64,000 nt of DNA, taken from contig NZ_CP047028.1 in the NCBI RefSeq assembly GCF_009796865.1, positions 3,410,001 to 3,474,000 of the forward strand, written 5' to 3'. Shown here piece after piece: positions 46,996 to 54,982 of the stretch. The notes under the pieces were generated by a model. The model was not told the DNA's origin, searched no databases, and saw nothing but the letters and a program-made list of their open reading frames with translations. Each line of letters opens with the position of its first letter. Within the stretch, counting starts at the first letter, position 1. Made by a program: the position numbers and the translations under genes. Source of the stretch: Formosa sp. L2A11 (GTDB lineage Bacteria > Bacteroidota > Bacteroidia > Flavobacteriales > Flavobacteriaceae).

Positions 46996-48393
46996 TTACC
47001 ACAAAATACGAACATCTTTTGGCCACTGCTTCACATCTGTATAAATTTCATTACCTATTGTAAAAGTGCTATTTTCCATTTTAACATCGCATTTTAATAA
47101 TCCCATATCAATGTTTTTATTTGCAAACGTACTATTAATGATATAGGAATTGTTCACTACACGCCACATAGCTCCCCAAGTATTGTTTACAACCTTACAA
47201 CGATTTAGAATCACGTGTTGAGGTGCATATTTTGGATCTTCGGTATAATTAAACTTGTTATAATAATCTTCGCAAGGGAACCACATGGCTACACGCTTAA
47301 ACTTGGATAGATTGTATTTATGAAAAAAATGATAAGCACTCATTACAGCGTCTACTTGTATGCCGTTTGTATTTCCAACTTTTAAAGTACAACGTTGCGC
47401 TAACACATGAGATGTTGATGTGTATTTATTTGATTTTCCCATTGTAGGGTAAGACATATCACAATCGGATTGTAAGATGCTTTGAATTCTCATGAGATAC
47501 ACATTATGATGCAACCCGCCTGCCCAGCCATTGTGCTGAAACTCGCAATTGTCCATAATTAAATTATTTACCCGGCTAACACCCAAACCATGCGAACCAA
47601 ACCCTGTAATACTTATATTTTGTAGCATCCAACGTTCGTGTCTATCATCATCATTTCCTCCAAAACTCACACCACTTGCCGATACTGTATCATGCCCTTG
47701 AAGTGAAAAATCTTTAAGTACAATATCCGTTACTTTTAGACTTCCCTTAGTCATTGCAATTTTCTTAAGATCTGCGCCTTGTTTAATAATGGTTTTAGTT
47801 CGCCCCGCACCAACTAAAGACACTTTACTCATTAAATTTAAAGTACGATGTAGTACATAAGTTCCTGCTTCAAGATAGACCACGCCACCTCCTTTATTAT
47901 ACATTTTATGTATAGCCTGCTGAATAGAATCTCCAGTTTTTAAAACAATTATATTTTTTAAATTCTGTTTTGGATAGGTTACATGTTTAAAATTAGTTCC
48001 CCATTTGTCCTTCATTATTTCAAGAACTTCTGGCTCCACATTCACTTTAGAAATTCGGTATCTATCTAAAGTACTTCCTGTAAATCGTAAACTGATAGTA
48101 ATTGGATTGCTTTTAGAATTTTTAGTAGGAATATCAACTGATGTTGTTTGATAACCTAACTTCGAAATTTTCAGTTTTGATGATTGAGGAGTCTGGAATA
48201 CATTTAATTTAAAAGTTCCATCAGCTTTTGTTTTAACACCTTCTCTACCCCAAATAATTTCGACACCATCTAGTGGTTGTTGCCTAACGTCTGTAATGAT
48301 TCCGTATATAGAATCAAGAGCTTGAGCACAAATAATATTTACATTACATAATAGAATGGTAACAAACAAAATGCTTACTCTAAATACCTTCAT
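46996..48393 (-). CDS. Beta-helix protein with N-terminal carboxypeptidase-regulatory-like domain
   Basis: A 465-residue secreted protein (signal peptide to NIICAQ). Residues about 26-110 form a carboxypeptidase-regulatory-like beta domain (IYGIITDVRQQPLDGVEI, ADGTFKLNV). From about 130 on it is a right-handed parallel beta-helix of the pectate-lyase superfamily type (DSIQQAIHKMYNKGGGVVYLEAGTYVL, KVSLVGAGRTKTIIKQ, NNLIMDNCEFQHNG). Beta-helix folds host many PL and GH families, but I cannot assign one. It is a tandem duplicate of the next gene upstream, with an almost identical C-terminal 45 residues. It is the last gene of the sulfatase-beta-helix unit. Confidence 0.75.
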   Translation of the reverse strand: MKVFRVSILFVTILLCNVNIICAQALDSIYGIITDVRQQPLDGVEIIWGREGVKTKADGTFKLNVFQTPQSSKLKISKLGYQTTSVDIPTKNSKSNPITISLRFTGSTLDRYRISKVNVEPEVLEIMKDKWGTNFKHVTYPKQNLKNIIVLKTGDSIQQAIHKMYNKGGGVVYLEAGTYVLHRTLNLMSKVSLVGAGRTKTIIKQGADLKKIAMTKGSLKVTDIVLKDFSLQGHDTVSASGVSFGGNDDDRHERWMLQNISITGFGSHGLGVSRVNNLIMDNCEFQHNGWAGGLHHNVYLMRIQSILQSDCDMSYPTMGKSNKYTSTSHVLAQRCTLKVGNTNGIQVDAVMSAYHFFHKYNLSKFKRVAMWFPCEDYYNKFNYTEDPKYAPQHVILNRCKVVNNTWGAMWRVVNNSYIINSTFANKNIDMGLLKCDVKMENSTFTIGNEIYTDVKQWPKDVRILW

Positions 48394-48525
48394 AACTTAA
48401 CTTTAATGATTTCACTTAAAGACAACTCATTATTAAATATTCGAGCTGTTCTTTTTTATTGAAAAAGAATATTTAGCATTAGACTGTTAATTCATATAAG
48501 ATTAACTCTTAGTAACAACCATTTA

Positions 48526-49668
48526 CTACCATAAAATCCGAACATCTTTTGGCCATTCCTTCACATCTGTATAAATTTCATTTCCTTTTTTAAAGGTGCT
48601 ATTTTCCATTTTTACATCACATTTTAATAATCCCATATCAATGTTTTTATTATTAAAGGTACTATTAATGACATATGAATCTTTAACAGATCTCCACATT
48701 GCTCCCCAGGTATTGTTTACAACCTCGCAACGGTTTAGAATAACTTTTTGAGGTGCATATTTCGAGTTTTCGGTGTAATGAAACTTATCGTAATAATTTT
48801 CGCAAGGGAACCACATGGCCACCCGACCACACCCGGAAATATTATATTTATGAAGAAAAATATAACCCGCTTCTTCATGGTCTGCTTGAATACCATTTCC
48901 TAAACAATCTTTAATTGTACAACGTTGCGCTAAGACAAATTCGCAAGAGGTATATTTATTTCCTTTTCCTAGTACAGGATAAGACATATCGCAATCGGAT
49001 TGTAAAATGTATTTGTTATATAAGAAATACACATTATGATATAAACCTCCAGCAGAACCATTGTATTGAAAATTACAATTGTCCATAATAATATTATTGG
49101 TACGTTTCATATGTACACCTTGTGCCGACCAATCTGTAACATTTATATTTTGAAGCATCACACGTGTATGTCTACTTTCGTTTCTACCTCTAATTAATAT
49201 ACCATTCGCTTTTCCTTGACGGTTTCCTTTTAAAGTTAAGTCCTTAATCACTAAATCTGTGACTTGTGGTTGGGCTTCAATATTAAATCCAGTTTCCTTT
49301 AAATCCGGGGCTTGCTGAATTATTGTTACATCTCGACCTTCACCAACAAGAGTTACCAATCCTTTTAACGTAATGGTTTTATGTAAAAGATGAATTCCTT
49401 TTTTTAAGAACACCACACCTCCTCCTTCAGCATTCGCCTGATCTATTGCAGCTTGTAATGATTCTCCTGGGTTAACTGTAATCACATTATTAAGCCATTG
49501 TTTTGGATACTCGACATGCTTAAAATTATCTTGCCATTTTTCAGACATTATGGTTTTTACTTCAGTTTCTACAGTTACTTTTTTTAACTTAAATGCACTC
49601 TGCGCATGACTTAATGATGTTACAATAATTGTAACGAGTATTACACATAACCTCACTAATGAATTCAT
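48526..49668 (-). CDS. Beta-helix protein, tandem paralogue (380 aa)
   Basis: A 380-residue secreted right-handed beta-helix protein (signal peptide to SLSHAQ) lacking the N-terminal extra domain of its paralogue at 46996-48393. Shared blocks are ESLQAAIDQANAEGGGVVFLKKG, ILQSDCDMSYPVLGKGNKYTS, RVAMWFPCENYYDKFHYTE and the ending KNIDMGLLKCDVKMENSTF. Conserved His, Glu and Asp in the helix coils could be catalytic, but no known family is evident. It starts 11 nt after the sulfatase stop and is followed by a 132-nt gap before the paralogue. It is probably a glycan-active lyase or hydrolase, by location only. Confidence 0.75.
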   Translation of the reverse strand: MNSLVRLCVILVTIIVTSLSHAQSAFKLKKVTVETEVKTIMSEKWQDNFKHVEYPKQWLNNVITVNPGESLQAAIDQANAEGGGVVFLKKGIHLLHKTITLKGLVTLVGEGRDVTIIQQAPDLKETGFNIEAQPQVTDLVIKDLTLKGNRQGKANGILIRGRNESRHTRVMLQNINVTDWSAQGVHMKRTNNIIMDNCNFQYNGSAGGLYHNVYFLYNKYILQSDCDMSYPVLGKGNKYTSCEFVLAQRCTIKDCLGNGIQADHEEAGYIFLHKYNISGCGRVAMWFPCENYYDKFHYTENSKYAPQKVILNRCEVVNNTWGAMWRSVKDSYVINSTFNNKNIDMGLLKCDVKMENSTFKKGNEIYTDVKEWPKDVRILW

Positions 49669-49679
49669 TTACACTAATT

Positions 49680-51530
49680 TTATAATTTTTCTACAGAAAC
49701 ATAATACGCACCTAATTCCTCTTTATTATCTAAAGTAAACCATGTTTGAAGATTGGTTTTCCCTGGCTCTAAATCTATTGTAAACTCTACATATTCTTGA
49801 CTCGCATCTACGTCTTTAACTTCTTCTTTATCTTGAATTTTAATTCTCGCTTTTTCAATATTTAATGCTTTTCCTTTTTTACTAGCGCGTACACTAGTTC
49901 CTTCAAGAGCAGGACGAATAGGTGCTTCAGCATTTAACGCTAAATGTGTTTCTTCTGGATAACGACGTAATTTTAAAGTGTAGGCTCCTGATTCTGATAC
50001 TTTTAGTAACCAATACCCATTATCGATAAAGCCTTCTCTAATATGTCTTTGATGCCAAGGACTTGCTGCTTTTTCTGTATGCCAATCATGACAATATAAT
50101 GTTGTAGGATTCTCTGCTTTGTCCCCTACATAAATACGTGGCAAAACGCTATATCCTGGTAATAAATCTGCCCACCATGTATCATAAGCAGCTCTAAACT
50201 CAGCCATTTTTTCTGGATACTGATCTGCAATATTAGTACGTTGTTCAGGATCGGTTTTTAAATCGTATAATTCTGTACCATCTACAACACGCCATTTGCC
50301 TTGCATAAGCGACGTTCTTCTCCAAAATTCTGGTACATCAATACGTTGTGAATTTGTAATTACAATACGATCTTTAAAGTTAGAATCGTCTCCGTTTAAT
50401 AAAGGTTTTAAACTTTGTCCATCAAATTTAATATCTTGTTTCACTTCTAAATCACATAGATCTATTAAGGTAGGTAACACATCGTAATGAGCCGTTAACG
50501 CATCTATATCTTTACCTACTGTTATGCCTCCATCTTTCCAATGGATAAATAACGGAACACGATGACCACCTTCATATTTACTGGCTTTAATACCTCGCAT
50601 ACCAGCATTAAATCCTTTAGTAACGAAACCATCTAAAAGATTGTCTGTTTTAGGAATTTGAGCTCCTGCAGATGTTCCGTTATCGGTCATAAAAATTAAA
50701 ATAGTATTATCCATTAATCCGCTTGTATTTAAATACTCAGTAAGCTTCCCTATATTTTCATCTACATTAGCAATCAATCCATAAAAGGCTGCATTTGGAA
50801 TGTTCTCGTTGTCTTTATATGGATCTGAATATTTATCATCTACAAAATACGGTGAATGTGCAGCATTAGTTGGCAAATAACAAAAGAAAGGTTTGTTTTT
50901 AGCTTTATTATCAGCCATAAATTTCATAGCTTCATCAAACCAAATATCTGTGCAAAACCCTTCAAATTTTTCTAATTTTCCGTTATGGTGATATGTATCA
51001 TTAAAATAATCGTTATCCCAATAATCCATGGTTTGCTCTATACCGCCACCTCCAAGAACTAGTACTTCTTCAAAACCTTTATCTTGAGGTCTAGATGGAT
51101 AATTATCTCCTAAGTGCCATTTTCCAAAAATTCCGGTAGCATAACCATTGTCTTTCATGATTTCTGCCGCCGTAGTTTCATGCTCTAAAAGTATAGAACG
51201 GCCATTTACCGTATGCCAAACTCCTGCTCTGTTAGCATTGTGTCCTGTTAATAAGGCTGCACGTGTTGGGGCACAAGTTGGATTTACATGATAATCTGTA
51301 AATCGTGCACTCGTATCGTGCAACGCATCGATATGTGGTGTTTTTATATATGGATTACCTAAGGCAGCTATATCTCCGTACCCTTGATCGTCTACCAAAA
51401 TTAATATGACGTTTGGTTTTTCTTCTTTAATAACTTCAACTTTTTTCTCTTTTGAAGAACAAGAAGACAGTGCTATTAAGCAACATAAAATTAGAAAAGA
51501 ATAAGTGGTTGGTTTGAAATTATTTTTCAT
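49680..51530 (-). CDS. S1-family sulfatase with C-terminal beta domain, lipoprotein
   Basis: A 616-residue lipoprotein (LSSC, Cys24) of sulfatase family S1. Metal-binding Asp47-Asp48 lie in ILVDDQGYGD, and formylglycine Cys86 in CAPTR. HSPYF and MTDNGTSAGA segments are present, together with the extra C-terminal domain (GYWLLKVSESGAYTLKLRRY) also seen in the sulfatase at 8999-10801. The two share most of their length, so they form a subfamily pair; one is anchored and one soluble. It removes sulfate from the target glycan, position unknown. It is first in its unit, 49 nt after a predicted -7 element carrying the locus operator. Confidence 0.94.
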   Translation of the reverse strand: MKNNFKPTTYSFLILCCLIALSSCSSKEKKVEVIKEEKPNVILILVDDQGYGDIAALGNPYIKTPHIDALHDTSARFTDYHVNPTCAPTRAALLTGHNANRAGVWHTVNGRSILLEHETTAAEIMKDNGYATGIFGKWHLGDNYPSRPQDKGFEEVLVLGGGGIEQTMDYWDNDYFNDTYHHNGKLEKFEGFCTDIWFDEAMKFMADNKAKNKPFFCYLPTNAAHSPYFVDDKYSDPYKDNENIPNAAFYGLIANVDENIGKLTEYLNTSGLMDNTILIFMTDNGTSAGAQIPKTDNLLDGFVTKGFNAGMRGIKASKYEGGHRVPLFIHWKDGGITVGKDIDALTAHYDVLPTLIDLCDLEVKQDIKFDGQSLKPLLNGDDSNFKDRIVITNSQRIDVPEFWRRTSLMQGKWRVVDGTELYDLKTDPEQRTNIADQYPEKMAEFRAAYDTWWADLLPGYSVLPRIYVGDKAENPTTLYCHDWHTEKAASPWHQRHIREGFIDNGYWLLKVSESGAYTLKLRRYPEETHLALNAEAPIRPALEGTSVRASKKGKALNIEKARIKIQDKEEVKDVDASQEYVEFTIDLEPGKTNLQTWFTLDNKEELGAYYVSVEKL

Positions 51531-51578
51531 TAGAATATTATTATTTTAATATCAAAAAGTTAAAATCTCTTATTTCTA

Positions 51579-51647
51579 CTAAAGTATTATTTAATTTAAA
51601 CCATACATATAACTTATGATTCATTCTATATAAGTTATGCTTCATTT
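51579..51647 (-). promoter_or_regulatory. Promoter and operator of the sulfatase-beta-helix unit (site B)
   Basis: CTAAAGTA (51579-51586; TACTTTAG on the transcribed strand, one mismatch to TAnnTTTG) lies exactly 50 nt from TATAAGTTATG (51629-51639). The core is flanked by ATTCA (51619-51623) and CTTCATTT (51640-51647), a clear 21-bp direct repeat. Confidence 0.6.
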
Positions 51648-51692
51648 ACAACAATTGTTAGCATTCTAATTATATTTAATAGTTATATTGAA

Positions 51693-52130
51693 TTAATTGT
51701 TTTGTACTAACAGCTCATTTAAATACGTTGGATAATTTGTACCACCTCCATCACTTCTCGTGATAGAATCTCCAAAACACATAATGTTTTGATCTGGCCT
51801 TGAAATTAAGTAATCTGTTACAAAAAAAAACGGATGTGGTCTATAATGTACTGTAATAAATTCTAAGTATTCGGTTTGATTATTACTCATATTCTCTACA
51901 ATTAGAACACTAGTCTACTGACCACCAATTGGAATAAGATCGCCGATTATTATTAAAAATCTGAGCATCTGAAGTATTATTTTGTATCGTAAAATTATAA
52001 GTAATGCTATCGTTTGCTTTTGCAGCTTTAGACTGCTGAACACTACATAAAATAAGGTTTTGATGTTATCCTAAGCATAGGTCCTCATGCTAAATAAACA
52101 GATAATAAACACTAACGTAATACGTTTCAT
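51693..52130 (-). pseudogene. Decayed SGNH hydrolase gene
   Basis: Three fragments in different frames read as one lost gene. At 52130 an ATG starts a signal peptide, MKRITLVFIICLFSMRTYA, followed directly by a stop. Next, in another frame, comes KAAKANDSITYNFTIQNNTSDAQIFN and further residues ending in a stop. Then 51890-51693 carries DQNIMCFGDSITRSDGGG, an SGNH block I, and YPTYLNELL before a stop. The C-terminal catalytic Asp-His block is missing. It lies at the end of the GH88/nucleoside-hydrolase-like unit. It is most likely an inactivated esterase gene shortened by deletions. Confidence 0.72.
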
Positions 52131-52193
52131 AATTTGGATTTTTAAACTTTTACTGTCTGATTATAATTTATTATTACTTAGAATAATCACACA

Positions 52194-53063
52194 TTATTTA
52201 ACACCTCCTTCAATAATAATTTTAGCATCATTTGGATCTGTTTTTTGTTTTCCCGTTAGTAAATAGATTATCATACCTGCATCTGAAGGATCAAAATCTC
52301 CTTTTTTAACACAGATTAGTTGTCTAGAATACAACCAATCTAATTGTTTTTGAATTTCTTCTGAATGATTACGGATTGGAGATGTTTTAATCCAATCGAA
52401 TAAGGCTTTGGGGGCTTTCATACCATTATAATCATCTCCTCCATTTTGATTAGCAATTCTATCTACAATCAGCCCTTTAGATTCAAATTTATCTTGTATT
52501 TCTTTCCATGTCCATCCCGAATGATGTTCCCAATCATATGGTTTATCAGCATGATTATCATTCCAATTTGAATGTGAAATAATACGAACAAATTTTAATT
52601 TAGAACCATTTGCTTTTTCAATTGCACTCCCAACCACATGCATAGGTCCTGCAGCAATAATAGTTAGCGGATTTTTTTTTGTAGATTTATTAATTTCCTT
52701 AATAATTGCTTTTATCGCTTTTGTAGAATCTTCTACAGCTTCAATAAAATTAGAATTCTTAAAATTATAAATTTCTTTACCCTCTAAAGCACTTATACGC
52801 ATTTGTTCTTTTCCATCACTTTTATTATGATTACTGCCCCAAATGTGGTCGCTAAACGTATATACGGTTAATTTATCTTGCAAATTATGAGCGGCTAATA
52901 AAGCGAGTGTAAATGGTGTTGCAGCCCAATCATCGTGATCATGTTCATTTCCATCTGAACTCACTACAATTCTACCAATAGTATAAGGTATAGTTTGTCC
53001 GTAAAAAAAATGTGGTATGCTTAATAACATGCATACAAAAAAAATGGTTTTAAAATATCTCAT
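52194..53063 (-). CDS. Nucleoside-hydrolase-like secreted protein
   Basis: A 289-residue secreted protein (signal peptide to HFFYGQ) with features of the inosine-uridine nucleoside hydrolase fold. There is an N-terminal Asp cluster in VVSSDGNEHDHDDWAATP that could bind calcium and ribose-like sugar, LTIIAAGPMHVVGSAIEKA like the conserved GPLTN strand, and a C-terminal DFDPSDAGM. Secretion and the PUL setting argue against nucleosides; it may hydrolyse an N- or O-glycosidic bond in the glycan. It starts 4 nt after the GH88 stop, so the two are tightly coupled. The family is a fold-level guess with no known substrate. Confidence 0.65.
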   Translation of the reverse strand: MRYFKTIFFVCMLLSIPHFFYGQTIPYTIGRIVVSSDGNEHDHDDWAATPFTLALLAAHNLQDKLTVYTFSDHIWGSNHNKSDGKEQMRISALEGKEIYNFKNSNFIEAVEDSTKAIKAIIKEINKSTKKNPLTIIAAGPMHVVGSAIEKANGSKLKFVRIISHSNWNDNHADKPYDWEHHSGWTWKEIQDKFESKGLIVDRIANQNGGDDYNGMKAPKALFDWIKTSPIRNHSEEIQKQLDWLYSRQLICVKKGDFDPSDAGMIIYLLTGKQKTDPNDAKIIIEGGVK

Positions 53064-53067
53064 ACAT

Positions 53068-54246
53068 TTAATTTTGAAGATTTAAACTTTCAGTATTTCT
53101 AGTAGCATTCAATTTTTTTAATCGTAACAAAGCTTCCATATAATAATAATCTGCATAGATGATAGAAGCATCAACTTCTGAGTTACGTGGATGATTTCCT
53201 GTAGAATACAGTAACAAGGCTTCATTTGTCTCTTTACTTAAATAAGCCTCTGAAGATAAAGTTGTAATAAAGTGTTTCGCTTGATTAAAATATTTTTCTT
53301 GTAGTTTTTTATCTTTTACTAAGGTCGATAATTCTAACATCCCGCAAGCTGCTACTGCTGCCGCTGATGCATCTTTAGGTGCATTCGGTATTTTCGGATC
53401 ATCGAAATCCCAAAACGGCACACCATCTTCTGGTAAATTTTCCAAATATTTATCTGCTAATTTTATAGACGTTTCTAAAAACTCTTGACGTCCCGTTTCT
53501 CTATACGAAAAAGCAAAACCATAAATTCCCCAAGTTTGACCGCGTGCCCACATCGAATCGTCGGCATAGCCTTGATGGGCAACATCTCTTAGAAATTCTC
53601 CTGTTTCATCATCAAAAGATCCTAAGTGATATGTTGAATAATCAGGTCTAACTAAATATTTCATTGTAACTTCTGCATGCCTTTCAGCAATATCATAAAG
53701 TCTCTTATCTCCTCCATTTTTAGCAGCCCAGAACAACAACTCTAAATTCATCATATTATCTATAATCGTATTGTGAGGATATTCTGGTTTCATTGGACAT
53801 GAATGTATAGTTCCTACTTTAGGATTGTATAAAGTTGCTAAAGTATCGGCCGCGGCAAGCATGACTTTTTTATAAGCTTCGTTTCCGGTTAAGCGATAGC
53901 CATTTCCAAAACTACAATATACTTGAAATCCGATATCATGATCTGATGCCTTTGAATAGGCTATAGTTTTTAATGGCTCTGTAAATTCTACTGCCGCTTG
54001 TTTAAGACTTTCGTCTCCAGAAAATTCGTAAACATACCACAATACACCTGGCCAAAACCCACTGCACCAATCACGCACACCAACTAATTCCCATGCTGAT
54101 TCTCCTTTAAGAATTGTTCTAGGAAAACTGTCTCTTACTTTTATAGTATTAATAGTTTGACTAATCTTTTCGGTGTTTGCTTGTAAAACCAGATCGACAT
54201 CCGAGGTTGTCGATTCTTTTTTTGAATTACCAAAACTGGTTAACAT
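53068..54246 (-). CDS. GH88 unsaturated glucuronyl hydrolase with damaged export signal
   Basis: Body intact: RDWCSGFWPGVLWYVYE, DHDIGFQVYCSFGNGYRLTG, IDNMMNLELLFWAA, ARGQTWGIYGFAFSYRETG, FDDPKIPNAPKDASAAA. It is a close paralogue of the GH88 at 45189-46421 and removes unsaturated uronic acid from lyase products. The annotated ATG (54246) lies inside what should be the signal peptide: the same frame upstream encodes YFKKIITVSCVALMLTSFGN but has no start, while an ATG at 54290 is one base out of frame. One extra A in the run at 54271-54278 would restore MNILRKIITVSCVALML. The Cys of the paralogue's lipobox is Gly here. Export is therefore uncertain. Confidence 0.88.
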   Translation of the reverse strand: MLTSFGNSKKESTTSDVDLVLQANTEKISQTINTIKVRDSFPRTILKGESAWELVGVRDWCSGFWPGVLWYVYEFSGDESLKQAAVEFTEPLKTIAYSKASDHDIGFQVYCSFGNGYRLTGNEAYKKVMLAAADTLATLYNPKVGTIHSCPMKPEYPHNTIIDNMMNLELLFWAAKNGGDKRLYDIAERHAEVTMKYLVRPDYSTYHLGSFDDETGEFLRDVAHQGYADDSMWARGQTWGIYGFAFSYRETGRQEFLETSIKLADKYLENLPEDGVPFWDFDDPKIPNAPKDASAAAVAACGMLELSTLVKDKKLQEKYFNQAKHFITTLSSEAYLSKETNEALLLYSTGNHPRNSEVDASIIYADYYYMEALLRLKKLNATRNTESLNLQN

Positions 54247-54339
54247 GAGAGCAACACATGATACAGTAATAATTTTCTTAAAATATTCATGTTTTATATT
54301 TTGAGTTTGAGTTTATTTTGAATCGTATTTTCACACCTT

Positions 54340-54408
54340 TAAAAATAACTTTTCAAATAAAGAATACCTCAAAACTATTACTCAATATCTAAAAATTATA
54401 GTCCATTT
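54340..54408 (-). promoter_or_regulatory. Promoter and operator of the GH88/nucleoside-hydrolase-like unit
   Basis: TAAAAATA (54340-54347; TATTTTTA on the transcribed strand) lies 50 nt from the core TAAAAATTATA (54390-54400). The core is flanked by ACTCA (54380-54384) and GTCCATTT (54401-54408). The region is AT-rich, so single elements are weak; the conserved spacing is the main support. Confidence 0.42.
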
Positions 54409-54560
54409 TTTATAAAATCACCACTAAAACACACTAAAAAACAATAGTTTTAAAAATATCGCATTATAATTTGTCTAAAAATTGCCACTTAATCATTTTT
54501 CATATAATACACCGTTAAATAGGGCCTTAAAAACAGCTTTAAAAAGTGAGAAAATTTGAT

Positions 54561-54598
54561 AAAAAAAAGAGATCATCATATATTTATACGACGATCTC
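54561..54598 (-). terminator. Rho-independent terminator far downstream of GH39
   Basis: On the transcribed strand GAGATCGTCGTATA pairs with TATATGATGATCTC (G-U pairs included), followed by eight T (plus A-run 54561-54568). It is about 385 nt beyond the GH39 stop codon; the 54599-54982 interval shows no gene. Confidence 0.8.
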
Positions 54599-54982
54599 AG
54601 TTTAAAAAGTATTGAAAATTTTTATATTATAAGATAAAAAAATGTGTGAGAATTTTATGCATTTCTATTTTAATTAATGTATTCTATAGTGGTATATTCT
54701 ACTAAATATTTGATAAAATGAAATGAAGCCTGACACTTAACACGTTCTCTAACAGATATTATCAATATTTAATTATGTTTTCTTAAATACTAATCATTTG
54801 AACACATAAACAACATTTATATTAATACGTTAAGTATAAATTATTAATCTTTATTAAAAACTTAAAACTCATTTAAAAGGTTGTAACTATATAATTATAG
54901 AAAAACAGATTATTTTTTAAAGTAGCCTGTTTTGCTTTATAATTTAAAAAAACTAAATATAAAATTAATTCTAAAGTATAGA

